A stretch of 64,000 nucleotides of DNA from AP-15 sp963702685 (GTDB taxonomy: Bacteria > Pseudomonadota > Alphaproteobacteria > ATCC43930 > CGMCC-115725): contig CAVPDQ010000008.1 in the NCBI GenBank assembly GCA_963702685.1, positions 62,001 through 126,000 of the forward strand, given 5' to 3'. Shown here piece by piece: positions 1 through 8,736 of the stretch; positions within the stretch are counted from its first letter, which is position 1; each line of letters starts with the position of its first letter. The position numbers were made by a program, and so were the translations under genes. The notes beneath the pieces are model-generated. The model was not told the DNA's origin. It worked only from the letters and a program-made list of their open reading frames with translations, and did not search any database.

Positions 1-1
1 G

Positions 2-340
2 CTGCCGATAAAGCCAGCGATCCGCTGGCTGGCCGGGCTGACCTTTTCGTTGTATCTGTTTCACATGCCGCTGTTGCAGTTCAACCGCGCAATCTCGCCG
101 TGGCCGGCGGCCGACTGGCGCAACCGCGTCTATCTCGTCGTCGTCCCGCTCGCTGCGGTCGCGCTGCTCGGCAGCATCACCGAGCTGCGACGTGGTGCGC
201 TGCGAGACTGGCTGGCACGGACTATCCCGGATGCTCGTCGGTGGCCGGTCATGGGCCACGCGGCGGCGCCGATTGCCGGCTTGCCGATGCAGATGCCGGC
301 CGTGCCGGGGGGTGCTCGCGAGCGCCGCATGTCGGCGTAA
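2..340 (+). CDS. Membrane acyltransferase 3 family protein, C-terminal part (runs off left edge)
   Basis: Only the last ~112 codons lie in the window; the gene enters from the left edge. The visible part reads LAGLTFSLYLFHMPLLQF, typical of a late transmembrane helix of acyltransferase 3 (OafA/YrhL-type) proteins, followed by one more hydrophobic helix (VYLVVVPLAAVALLGSI) and a basic Pro/Ala-rich tail of about 45 residues ending RERRMSA. The family O-acylates sugars or lipids at the inner membrane; the substrate cannot be told from this fragment. The 258 bases that follow show no gene I can support. The family call rests on one conserved helix and the topology. Confidence 0.7.
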   Translation: MPIKPAIRWLAGLTFSLYLFHMPLLQFNRAISPWPAADWRNRVYLVVVPLAAVALLGSITELRRGALRDWLARTIPDARRWPVMGHAAAPIAGLPMQMPAVPGGARERRMSA

Positions 341-598
341 GGGGCGGGCGCCGATGGCGCCGGCCAGGTCTGAGCCTCTGCCGGAGCCGCGAATCTCCAT
401 ACCGGATGAGCAGCCGGCTTCCTTCGGCGAAGCGACTGGTTGCCGCCCCGATCTTTGGGCGACCCACCCGCGCCGTTGCGGCCCGCAGCCATGCGGGGCG
501 GGCAGGCCATGCCGCCGAATTCGGCTGCGTCGCGCTGCCGCGGGTCGTGCTAGGGTTTGCCGCTCGATGGGGATTCCACGATGAGGGATGGGGCAGCG

Positions 599-2301
599 AT
601 GGCGTATGACCTGTTGATCAAGAACGGCCGGATCGTCGACGGCTCGGGCATGCCGTCGTTCCGCGGCGACATTGGCGTCAAGGATGGCAAGATCGCCGAG
701 ATCGGCAAATTGAGCGGGCCCGGCCAAGCGCACGATCGATGCCGAGGGCCGCGCTGTGGCACCCGGCTTTATCGACAACCACTGCCATTACGACGCCCAG
801 GTGACCTGGGATCCGCTCTGCTCGTTCTCCTGCGACCACGGCGCCACCAGCGTCATTTTCGGCAATTGCTCGCTCAGCTTGGCGCCGGTGCGCAAGGGCA
901 AGGAGCGGCGGCTTTCCGAGTTCCTGTCCTATGTCGAAGCGATCCCGATGGAGGTGCTCGACACGCTCGAAATCACCTGGGAGACCGTCCCCGAATATCT
1001 CGACCAGATGGACCGGAACCTCGGCGTCAATGTCGGCAATCTGATCGGCCATACCGCGGTGCGCTATTACGTGATGGGCGACGAGTGCCAGAAGCGCGCC
1101 GCCACCGACGACGAGATATCGGAAATGCAGGGCCTCGTCCGCGACGGCATCAAAGCCGGCGCGTTGGGCCTTTCGGTGTCGCGCAACCAGGGCCATTTCG
1201 ACCCGCAGGGGGTGCACATTCCGGCGATCTGGGCCGATGAAAAGGAAATCTTCGCGCTCGGCGACGTGTTGCGCGAGCTCGGCACGGGCCTGATCCAGTC
1301 GGGCGGCGGCAATGCGGCCGAGATGAAGGACGGGCTGATGTCGCGGCTGAGCGAAGCGACCGGCCGCACCGTCGTCTACAACAATCTCGGCCAGTCGATG
1401 CGCCGCCCGGACCAGTGGAAAGCGCACATGGCCCAGGTCGATGCGACGACGGCCAAGGGTATCCGCGCCTTCCCGATGTGCACCCCCAACCGCATCACCG
1501 ACTATTTCACGATGCGCAACACCCAGCAGTTCCGCGGCCTGCCGGTGTGGCATCCGATCTCTCTCTCGACCCCCGAGGAGATGCTGAAGGCTTACGCCGA
1601 CCCGGAAACCCGCAAAAAGCTGCATGCCGAAGCGGTCGAGTTCAAAAGCGGGCCGGCAATCGGCCTGTGCTCGACCTGGTGGGATTACATGGTCTTGCAG
1701 ACCGCGGTCTTGCCGAAGAACAAGCAATACGAGGGGAAGACCCTCGGCCAGATCGCCGCGGCGCAGGGGAAGGGCATCATCGATGCGTTCCTGGACTTGG
1801 TCGTCGAAGAGAAGCTCGACACCGAGTGGCTGCACGGCGAGAACAACGTCGATGACGCGGCGGTCGCGAAAATCCTGACCTATCCCAACGCGATTATCGG
1901 CCTCTCCGATGGCGGCGCGCACGTCCAGTTCCAGAGCGGCTTTGGCTTCTCGACCCGGCTGTTGTCGGAATGGGTGCGCGACAAGCAGGTCATGACCCTG
2001 GAGCAGGCGGTGCGGCGGCTGACCTTCGAACTCGGCTTCGACCTTCGGCCTCTACGACCGCGGCCTGCTGCGGCCGGGCATGGTTGCCGACATCGTGATC
2101 TTCGACCCCGACACGGTGCGCCCATTGCCGCTCGAAGTGCTGCACGACTTCCCGACCGGCGCCAAGCGCATCAAGGAGCCGGCCGAAGGCATCATGATGA
2201 CGATCGTCAACGGCCAGGTGCTGCTCGAAAACGGCAAGCACACCGGCGCCCTCCCCGGCCGCATCTTGCGCAACACCTATTTTAAGGGCCTGCACGCGTA
2301 A
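599..2301 (+). CDS. N-acyl-D-amino-acid deacylase / D-aminoacylase (amidohydrolase), two frame breaks
   Basis: A metal-dependent amidohydrolase of the D-aminoacylase family, which removes the acyl group from N-acyl-D-amino acids. It starts MAYDLLIKNGRIVDGSG at 599 behind a GAGGG-like site; the metal motif DNHCHYD (HxH) is near 775. The reading frame is broken twice: at about 720, where GGGCCCGGCC seems to hold one extra base (expected SGPAKRTIDAEG), and at about 2043 (expected FELASTFGLYDRG, one extra base after CTC). The middle frame runs 756-2285 and the last 73 codons end at 2301. The three parts together give ~567 residues, about full length, with conserved sequence on both sides of each break. 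Sequence error is more likely than decay. It could also be a dihydroorotase-like relative. Confidence 0.8.
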
Positions 2302-2364
2302 CCCTCACCCGCCTCCCTCCGTTCGGCACCCTCTCCCGCAATGCGGGAGAGGGTAGGGTGAGGG
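2302..2364. repeat. Nested intergenic palindrome, GGGAGAGGG family
   Basis: A 12-base perfect stem (CCCTCTCCCGCA at 2329-2340, TGCGGGAGAGGG at 2342-2353) sits inside a second inverted pair, CCCTCACCC (2302-2310) and GGGTGAGGG (2356-2364). The same core occurs near 4428, 31447 and 32290. It fills the gap between two same-strand genes and has no T-run, so it is a dispersed palindrome rather than a clear terminator. Confidence 0.8.
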
Positions 2365-2388
2365 CGAAACCGGATAGGGAGAACACCG

Positions 2389-3201
2389 ATGCCGACATTC
2401 CGCCCGGCCCCCGATCTCGACATGCATTACGAGGTCGATGATTTCACCGACCCGTGGCGCACGCCGAAAACGGTGCTGATGCTGCACGGCAATGCCGAGA
2501 GCGGGGCGGCGTGGTACGGCTGGGTCCCGACCCTGGCGCGGCATTACCGGGTGGTGCGGCCCGACATGCGCGGGTTTGGCCGATCGACGCCGATGCCGCG
2601 CGACTACCCGTGGACCTTGGACCGCATCATCGATGATTTCGTGGCGCTGGCGGACCATCTCGGCATCGACCGCTTTCACCTGGTCGGCGCCAAGATCGGC
2701 GGCACGGTCGCCCGCGCCTTTGCCGCGCGCCGGCCGGAGCGGATCGACACCCTGACGGTCGTCGGCACGCCGCCGCCGCTGCGCGCCGGGGCAGCCGAGC
2801 GCGTCCCCGAATTGAACGCCGCGTTCGAGCGCGACGGGGTCGAGCCCTGGGCGCGCAACAGCATGGCCGGGCGCCTCGGCAGCACCTTTCCGCCCGAAGG
2901 CGTCGAATGGTGGGTCCGGTTTATGGCGCGCACCGCGGTCTCGACCCAGATCGGCTTTATGAAGACGATCGCCTGCGCCGACATCCGCGAGGACGTGCCG
3001 AAAATCCGCTGCCCGACGCTCATCGTCACCACCGACGGCAGCGGCCTCGCCTCGGTCGACGAAACCCGCGCCTGGCAGCAGCAGATCCCGAATTCATCGC
3101 TCGTCGTGCTGCCCGGCAACTCCTACCACGTCGCGGCGAGCCACGCCGAGCGCTGCGCCGCCGCGGCCCTCGACTTTATCCGCCGCAACGACCGCGGCTG
3201 A
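2389..3201 (+). CDS. Alpha/beta-hydrolase fold protein with Lys in the nucleophile elbow
   Basis: A 270-residue single-domain alpha/beta hydrolase without signal peptide. The oxyanion strand is LMLHGNAES (residues ~31-39), followed by DMRGFGRS. The elbow that normally reads G-x-S-x-G is G100-A-K102-I-G104, so a lysine (AAG at 2692-2694) replaces the nucleophilic serine. The usual acid (VTTDGSG) and histidine (NSYHVAASH) regions are still present. The fold is secure; the activity is not, because a normal serine hydrolase mechanism is impossible with this residue. It follows the deacylase in the same direction after the palindrome at 2302-2364, so cotranscription is possible. Confidence 0.85.
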   Translation: MPTFRPAPDLDMHYEVDDFTDPWRTPKTVLMLHGNAESGAAWYGWVPTLARHYRVVRPDMRGFGRSTPMPRDYPWTLDRIIDDFVALADHLGIDRFHLVGAKIGGTVARAFAARRPERIDTLTVVGTPPPLRAGAAERVPELNAAFERDGVEPWARNSMAGRLGSTFPPEGVEWWVRFMARTAVSTQIGFMKTIACADIREDVPKIRCPTLIVTTDGSGLASVDETRAWQQQIPNSSLVVLPGNSYHVAASHAERCAAAALDFIRRNDRG

Positions 3202-3209
3202 CCGCGATG

Positions 3210-4283
3210 TCAGCGCACCTTGCGCTCGTTGACGCGGGTTGCGGTGGCGAGGTCGTTCGGGTTGTCGCGCCAGGTCGGGTGATTGAAGTGGATGACAAAG
3301 TCGCCGTTGTATGAGATTGCGGCTTCGTCGAAAACCAGGCGGCCGATGCGCGTCCAATTGGCGAAAGCTCGCCGCTGGAAGAAATTGGGGCCGCGGGTCG
3401 TCCCGTCATCGGTGACCTCGATGGCAAAGACGAGCCGGCGTTTTGGCGCCGGGTCACCCCGATCGTAGATCTGGGCCATGATCTCGTCGCGAAAATCCAA
3501 CCCGTCGCCTCCGATCCGCGGCTGGTCGGGATCGACCAGGAGGCGCATAAAGGCGGGCGTCCGGGTCGGCTCGTCTTTGGGCTTGCCGAGCTCGGCAATC
3601 TGGTAGAGCTGGCGGACCGTCGGCTGCTTGTCGACCTGACCGAAAATCAGCCCCTCGACCGCGAGGATGGGGGCGCCGAGCCCGCGGCGCCAGATGCTGG
3701 TGTTCGGCGCGTTGCGCAGCTCGACATCGTTGATGTAGCCGGTATGGTCGCCGCCGAGGTCCTGCTGGGTGATAAAGCTGGCGGTACGGAGCGGCTCGGC
3801 ATGGTCGCTGTCCGTTGTCGGGAACAGCTTGCCGACCATCGACAAGGAGCGCGTGTGGCCGCGCCGGGTTTCCTTGCAGCAGGTCGAATACCGGGCCACC
3901 AGCACGGCCCGGCTCCCTTGGCGAAAATAGCCGGAATATTGGCTGGGCTCGGAAATCTCCCAGGTGCCGAACAGGCAGATGCCGTTTGGATGGATGATCC
4001 GGCGAAAGCCTCTGCGGTCCGCGCCCCAGCGCAAGTCACCATGCAAATCGACGGCCCTGGCAACGGCCTGGCGAAAAAGATAGGGCCGGCCCGCCCGGAA
4101 CGCGCCGCGCAGCACGCCGCCGAGGGTCACCGCGTAGGTCGGCAATGCGGGCCCGCCTGCGCCGCCCCAGACGGGCTGGTATGGGTTGGCGAGCACCGCC
4201 TCGCGCACCTCCGAGAAGCGCGAGCCGCGATAGGCACGGTCCTCCGCGGTGACTTCTTCGTCGCCGTAATATTCGGTGTTCAT
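3210..4283 (-). CDS. Catalase-superfamily-like protein
   Basis: About 357 residues starting MNTEYYGDEEVTAED at 4283; this start has a GAAGGGG site seven bases upstream, whereas the longer reading frame to 4427 does not look conserved. The middle holds IHPNGICLFGTWEI and YSGYFRQGSRAVLVARYS, then a basic RG-H segment and VGKLFPT, an arrangement resembling the catalase beta-barrel core in atypical catalase-like proteins. No signal peptide or membrane segment is seen. I could not place the proximal heme tyrosine with confidence, so heme binding and peroxide activity are inference. It converges on the upstream hydrolase with an 8-base gap. Confidence 0.5.
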   Translation of the reverse strand: MNTEYYGDEEVTAEDRAYRGSRFSEVREAVLANPYQPVWGGAGGPALPTYAVTLGGVLRGAFRAGRPYLFRQAVARAVDLHGDLRWGADRRGFRRIIHPNGICLFGTWEISEPSQYSGYFRQGSRAVLVARYSTCCKETRRGHTRSLSMVGKLFPTTDSDHAEPLRTASFITQQDLGGDHTGYINDVELRNAPNTSIWRRGLGAPILAVEGLIFGQVDKQPTVRQLYQIAELGKPKDEPTRTPAFMRLLVDPDQPRIGGDGLDFRDEIMAQIYDRGDPAPKRRLVFAIEVTDDGTTRGPNFFQRRAFANWTRIGRLVFDEAAISYNGDFVIHFNHPTWRDNPNDLATATRVNERKVR

Positions 4284-4427
4284 GCGCACGCCCCTTCGCA
4301 TCGGTTCGAGGGCACTGCCATTCAACCATATCCGTCGCATATCGCGGGCGAAAAGCGAGGCTAAGCATGATCCGATCGGGACCCGCAAGCTTCGGTAAGA
4401 CTCGCGCTCCTCGCCAACCCTTCGCAA

Positions 4428-4464
4428 CCCTCTCCCCCAATGGGGGGAGAGGGAAGGGTGAGGG
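4428..4464. repeat. Intergenic palindrome, GGGAGAGGG family
   Basis: CCCTCTCCCCC (4428-4438) pairs with GGGGGAGAGGG (4443-4453) across a short loop, followed by AAGGGTGAGG as in the copy near 2302. It lies between two genes on the minus strand. Confidence 0.75.
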
Positions 4465-4497
4465 GGGCTGACGGGCGATGCAACCTGATCGACTGCT

Positions 4498-5727
4498 TTA
4501 GGGTACCGAGCGGGCGCCGGGCGCCTCGCGGCGCAGGTCCGCCTCGGCTTGGTTGCTGTCGATAAAGAATTTGGCCGCCCAGTTCAGGTATTCGAACCGG
4601 CCATAGTCGCCATCTGCCGGAAAGCTGCCCTTGACCGCGCCGCGAACATCGTCGGGGCCGTCATAAGCAACGGTCCGCCTGACAAAAGCATTGGCTGCGA
4701 GCCCGGCGTCCCGATACTTTTCTTCTCCGGTCTCCAGGTAAAGAATGAGCCACGAATGGGCAATCTGGACAGTTCCGGTCAGGCACACCCACGATGCGCC
4801 CGCCGACCAATCGGGCTGCAGCCGCCCGGGCAGGCGCCCCTCCGGACCAAGCGCCGTCAATAGCCCGTCGGCGAGGCGGCGCGCCGCTTCGAGAAACTCC
4901 TCCTGGCGGGAGAAGCGCCAGCATTCGAGAATCCCGCGCAGGGCATATCCGAGCGTATGGGTCAACGGGCGGGCGGTATCTTCGAGGCAGCACGCCTCCA
5001 TCCAGCCGTTGCGGCGCTCTTTGGTGAGCGCCCAGCGCACCTGGCGCAACCCGGCTTCGGCCCAGCTTCCGTTGCTCTCGACGCGGGCGGCCTCGAAAAG
5101 CCCCCAGGAAACGTGGGTTTCATAGCTTTTGTCGTCGGCGGAGGCGAACGGCGTGCGATGCTTGCGCCAACATCCGTCGCTGTCCAACGAATTGGCGAGC
5201 CAGTCCGCCGCCCGGCGCATCGCGCCACGGTACCGCTCGCCCAGCGTTTTGGCGCCGGCCGCCAGACCGAGCAGAATCTGCCCGGTGTTGAAGGTGACCG
5301 GCACCGGCGCGGGTTGGCCGATGACGCCGCCCTGAAACCCTCCTTCCTGATATTGGATCGAGACCAGCCAATCGAGCATCCGGCGCGCCCGTTCGCGCAG
5401 CGCGGCATCCTGGCGTCGCACCGACTGCTCCAGCATCGTCGGCACGATATAGCCGGTGGTCTCGGGATAGGACGGACCCCAGCCGGTAATCAAGCTGTAA
5501 TGGCGCGCAACGCCGCCATCGGCGCTCGGCGAACGGTCCTGCGCTCGCCCGAGCCAATCGAGCGCTGCCTCGATCGCCGCGTCGGGACCGGGGTCGAATT
5601 TCGGCAGCCCCGCGGCATCGATGCGCGCCGCGCGCTTGGCCGCTGCCGGAAGGCGATGGAATTCGACCGAGTCGAAGACCGGCTTCAGCACGGCCTTGGC
5701 CAGGGACTTTGACCGCCGCAGCAGCAT
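4498..5727 (-). CDS. Alpha/alpha-toroid (six-hairpin or cyclase-like) protein
   Basis: A 409-residue soluble protein built of repeated helical hairpins: repeated A-x-x-W/Y-L segments (ALDWLGRAQD, MLDWLVSIQYQEGGFQGG, AADWLANSLDSDGCWRK, and further copies to ~370) with aromatic/Gly turns. This is the alpha/alpha-toroid architecture shared by terpene cyclases, six-hairpin glycosidases and some polysaccharide-processing enzymes. No DxDD cyclase motif was seen, so a glycan-processing role is a little more likely. It lies 79 bases downstream of the ATP-grasp gene on the same strand, suggesting a two-gene unit. The catalytic activity cannot be named from sequence alone. Confidence 0.6.
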   Translation of the reverse strand: MLLRRSKSLAKAVLKPVFDSVEFHRLPAAAKRAARIDAAGLPKFDPGPDAAIEAALDWLGRAQDRSPSADGGVARHYSLITGWGPSYPETTGYIVPTMLEQSVRRQDAALRERARRMLDWLVSIQYQEGGFQGGVIGQPAPVPVTFNTGQILLGLAAGAKTLGERYRGAMRRAADWLANSLDSDGCWRKHRTPFASADDKSYETHVSWGLFEAARVESNGSWAEAGLRQVRWALTKERRNGWMEACCLEDTARPLTHTLGYALRGILECWRFSRQEEFLEAARRLADGLLTALGPEGRLPGRLQPDWSAGASWVCLTGTVQIAHSWLILYLETGEEKYRDAGLAANAFVRRTVAYDGPDDVRGAVKGSFPADGDYGRFEYLNWAAKFFIDSNQAEADLRREAPGARSVP

Positions 5728-5806
5728 CAGCCGTCGGTCGGGGCCGGGGCGGCGGACGAGCCGCGCGAGCGCGAGACATCGGCGGCCGATCGGACGACGT
5801 GCAGGC

Positions 5807-6946
5807 TCATCGCGATAGGCGCGATTTTACGCGTCGGGCTGTCGCATAGCACCATGGCAACGGATCGTCGAGCCGCCACAGCGCATCGTAACGGCGTACA
5901 CCGGCTGGAAATTCGCGCGTCGAGGACGCCTCAGCCTCGCTCGACCGCTGGTCGGACACGGCCTCGGCCCAGCCCGCCGGCGGCACCCTCCGGCGCGGTG
6001 GCGCGAGGTCGCGGCCAAGCTCGCCGCAATAGGCGGCATAAGGAATATTGACCCCGTTCAACGTCGCGATCTCCTCCTGGAAATCGGTCCGGCCGACAGT
6101 GGGCTCGATCATCATAAACCGCCCGGTGCGGGCATGCTGCTTGAACTCGATGCTGCCGATGCCGAAATAGCCGACCGCGGAAAAGAACGCGTTGGTCAGA
6201 CGCTCGAGCTCTTCGGCGGCGGCGTCGGCCGGCACGCAGCTTGCCGTGCCGCCGGTCTGCGGCGGCCAGGAGCGCAGCTTGCGCCCGGTGAAGCTGGTCA
6301 AAGCGCACTGTCCGCGCCCACGATACTGCAGGCAGAAGTAGATCCGATCGTCACCGCCTTCGATCCACTCCTGGGCAACCATTTCAGCCGCGCCGCCGAC
6401 GTCGAGAAAGATATCGCGGACCTCCGCCGGGCTTTCGACCTTATAAGCCTTTTTGAAAGAGGCCGAATAGCGCTCGGTTTTTACCACGGGTTTCAGCACG
6501 CACGGGTATTCGAGCTCTTCGGCGCGCGGCAGATCGTCGGCATGCCGCAAATGAAGGGCACGCGGTATCGGAAACCCGTGCTGCTCGGCGAGCGACTGAA
6601 ACCCGATTTTGTCCATCAGCTGCCGCATCAGCGCCGCGTCCGGCATCGAGATGCGATAGCGCGGGGCGATGCGGTCGAGCGCAAAAGACACCGCCTCGAC
6701 GGTTTCTTCGCGGGTCAGAAACAGCACCGGATCGACGGCGAAGCGCGCCCGCAACGTCAGCAGCGCCTCGACCACCGCCGTGCCTGTGAGCGAGGCTGCC
6801 GCGACTGTTCGGGCATATCGGCTGCGCAGCGCGGGATCGGACGGATCCGATTCGACCAGCCATGTCGGAACGCCCGCCCGCGCCAGGCTGCGCACGACGC
6901 CGAGCCCGTTGATGCCGGCCCCGACGACCACGGCAGGCACGCTCAT
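5807..6946 (-). CDS. ATP-grasp carboxylate-amine ligase family protein
   Basis: About 379 residues starting MSVPAVVVGAGINGLGVV at 6946 with a GGTGGA site. The N-terminal nucleotide-binding-like fold (residues ~4-100) is followed by an ATP-grasp domain: YPCVLKPVVK with the ATP-binding lysine, MVAQEWIEGGDD, and a metal-binding stretch GIGSIEFKQH...MMIEPTVGR. ATP-grasp enzymes join a carboxylate to an amine or thiol through an acyl-phosphate. It sits directly upstream of the alpha/alpha-toroid gene, so the two may act on one product, possibly an amide-decorated glycan or peptide. The substrate is unknown; the similarity is to ligases found in polysaccharide loci. Confidence 0.7.
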   Translation of the reverse strand: MSVPAVVVGAGINGLGVVRSLARAGVPTWLVESDPSDPALRSRYARTVAAASLTGTAVVEALLTLRARFAVDPVLFLTREETVEAVSFALDRIAPRYRISMPDAALMRQLMDKIGFQSLAEQHGFPIPRALHLRHADDLPRAEELEYPCVLKPVVKTERYSASFKKAYKVESPAEVRDIFLDVGGAAEMVAQEWIEGGDDRIYFCLQYRGRGQCALTSFTGRKLRSWPPQTGGTASCVPADAAAEELERLTNAFFSAVGYFGIGSIEFKQHARTGRFMMIEPTVGRTDFQEEIATLNGVNIPYAAYCGELGRDLAPPRRRVPPAGWAEAVSDQRSSEAEASSTREFPAGVRRYDALWRLDDPLPWCYATARRVKSRLSR

Positions 6947-7037
6947 TCGATTTCCACCCGGTGGCCGGTCCGACGCCGTGAGGCTGTCGCGCAAGGAAAA
7001 CTGTCGCGCAGGGCCGGCAATTACAAGACCCGATGGG

Positions 7038-7874
7038 CTAGACCGGCGTCTCGCCCTTCAGCATCAGGCGGTAGAGGTAGCGGCGCTCGTTCATGTCGTA
7101 ATCGGGGTTGGCTTTGTGGATCACGCTGCGGTTGTCCCAGATGACAAAATCGCCGCGCCGCCATTGATGGCGATACTCGTATTTCGGCTGGATCGCATGC
7201 GTCATCAGCCCGGCAACGAGATCGAGCGCGTCCGCATCTGCCATGCCCTCGATCGCTTCGATCCGCACCGGGTTCAGGTAGAGCGCTTTCCTGCCGTTTT
7301 CGGGGTGGGTGCGGACCAAGGGATGCACGCCCGGCGGCGGCACCTGGCGCGCGCTGTCCTCGCTCAGCGGGCGCAATTCGCGCGGGCTGTATTTGCTCAG
7401 ATAGACATGCACCGCTTTGAGGCCGTCGATCCGCGCCCTGGTCGCCTCCGGCAGATCGTCATAGGCCTGGTGCATGTTGACGTATTGCGTGTCGCCGCCA
7501 TGGCTCGGCAACGACACCGGATAGAGCATCGTCGCTTTGGGCGGAGTCGGGTGGTTCGAATGGTCGGTATGAAACGTCTCGCCCGAGATGTAGCGCTTGC
7601 CCGGCACCGTCTGCTCGTTTGAGACATAATAAATCTGCGGCCAGCCGGGGACGTGCATCTCGCGCTTGTCGTGCTGGAACAATTCGCCAAAGACCTCGGC
7701 CGCGGCGATGAATTGCGGCGGGGTGAATTCCTGGTCGCGGACCACCAGCACATGGTGGTCGGCAAAGGCGCGGTTCAGCGCGGCGCGGGTTTCGCCATCG
7801 ACGCCGTCGTTGAGATTGATGCCGCGAACCTCGGCACCGGTGTGCGGGGTCAAGGGCGTGATCCGGTATGCCAT
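7038..7874 (-). CDS. TauD/TfdA-family Fe(II)/2-oxoglutarate dioxygenase
   Basis: 278 residues from MAYRITPLTPHTGAEVRGI at 7874, chosen because GGAGGA lies eight bases upstream. The family hydroxylates substrates such as taurine or alkyl sulfates, releasing CO2 from 2-oxoglutarate. The iron triad is visible: H-x-D in ETFHTDHSN and the distal His in WDNRSVIHKANPDY, with the 2-oxoglutarate-binding Arg in NERRYLYRLML. Length matches the family. It is monocistronic here, with no sulfonate transporter beside it, so the substrate is open. Confidence 0.88.
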   Translation of the reverse strand: MAYRITPLTPHTGAEVRGINLNDGVDGETRAALNRAFADHHVLVVRDQEFTPPQFIAAAEVFGELFQHDKREMHVPGWPQIYYVSNEQTVPGKRYISGETFHTDHSNHPTPPKATMLYPVSLPSHGGDTQYVNMHQAYDDLPEATRARIDGLKAVHVYLSKYSPRELRPLSEDSARQVPPPGVHPLVRTHPENGRKALYLNPVRIEAIEGMADADALDLVAGLMTHAIQPKYEYRHQWRRGDFVIWDNRSVIHKANPDYDMNERRYLYRLMLKGETPV

Positions 7875-8017
7875 CTGCTGGCTCCTCCGCGCAGGCTCGG
7901 GTTTTGCCGGAGTATGACGGCGCGCCGGCACGATGCGCAAGACGGGCTGCCGCGCCGGGACGCCGCCGGCACCGCCGCTGTTCCGGCGCAAGCGCGTGTG
8001 AAAAAATGCCAAACGTC

Positions 8018-8140
8018 GTCATTCCGGGGCGCGGGCACTGCCCGCGAGCCCGGAACCTATGAACACCGGACGTCGAACATATTGGAAATTCAGGTGTTCT
8101 TGGGTTCCGGGCTCGGCCCTTCAGGCCGCCCCGGAATGAC
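8018..8140. repeat. Long intergenic inverted repeat (GTCATTCCGGGGCG type)
   Basis: GTCATTCCGGGGCG (from 8018) pairs with CGCCCCGGAATGAC (ending 8140); a second inner pair, GAGCCCGGAACC and GGTTCCGGGCTC, lies between. The region can fold into one ~120-base hairpin. The rest of the 7875-8349 gap holds only a toxin remnant at its end. Confidence 0.75.
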
Positions 8141-8262
8141 GTTTCTTGGAAAGAGCAGTTTCTTCACACACTCGAAAGCCGGGAGCCCCAGCCGAGCGAA
8201 GCTCGGTCTTTTGGGTATCGCTCCAATGCCGATGACGGGCTGGCGCCGAGCGCAAGGCCCGC

Positions 8263-8353
8263 TCAAAGGAGCGTGCCGTTCCCGCCGGCTGCTACAACCA
8301 GTTCGACGCCGCGGCGGTCAAAGCTCGCGAACAGTGTCGGCGATGACCTTCAA
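8263..8353 (-). pseudogene. Remnant of a VapC-like PIN toxin
   Basis: Immediately downstream of the AbrB-type antitoxin and overlapping its stop codon (TTGA, 8350-8353) is a TTG start reading LKVIADT, like the first strand of PIN toxins. After one frame change the sequence reads LFASFDRRGVELVVAAGG...LL and stops at 8263, resembling a PIN C-terminus. About 100 middle codons are missing. This looks like an internal deletion that destroyed the toxin and left the antitoxin. The assignment rests on short matches and on position. Confidence 0.5.
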
Positions 8354-8601
8354 CGCCGGCCCGCCCAGCCTGCCGCGGCGGCCTCGCCGATCTCTTCGAT
8401 CGTCAGCGCTTTGGTGCCGGGCCGCTGAAGGCAGCCAAAGAAATTTTCGATCGAAGCTCGGGAATTTGCCGCCCTCAATTCGGCTCGGCCGTTGGGCAGC
8501 AGCTCGACCTCGATCTTCTGGCCCGGTGCCGCACCGATATGACGCAGCACTTCCTTGCGCAGCGTCACCTGCCCTTTCGCTGTCACGGTCAATGTCGTCA
8601 T
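8350..8601 (-). CDS. AbrB/MazE/SpoVT-family antitoxin-like DNA-binding protein
   Basis: 83 residues starting MTTLTVTAKGQVTLRKEVL, the swapped-hairpin AbrB domain that binds DNA and autoregulates toxin-antitoxin operons. The C-terminal tail (LTIEEIGEAAAAGWAGRR) is the kind that wraps around a PIN toxin. Its partner appears deleted (see the remnant at 8263-8353), so it may now be an orphan regulator or antitoxin. It is divergent from the amidohydrolase gene. Confidence 0.8.
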   Translation of the reverse strand: MTTLTVTAKGQVTLRKEVLRHIGAAPGQKIEVELLPNGRAELRAANSRASIENFFGCLQRPGTKALTIEEIGEAAAAGWAGRR

Positions 8602-8736
8602 CGCTGCCTCGCAACCGGACAGCCACCAAAGTAAGGCTGCTGAACCTTACGATCAAGCCGGATCAAAACCGTGGCGCCGCGCGTGACGGCGGGGCAAAGT
8701 CGCGCGGAGCAAACGCCAATTTCGGGAGACCGCCCC

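Noticed and set aside
678..1922. A 414-codon open frame on the minus strand
   Set aside because: It is antisense to the deacylase, whose codons and motifs are conserved. Compositional shadow of GC-rich coding DNA.
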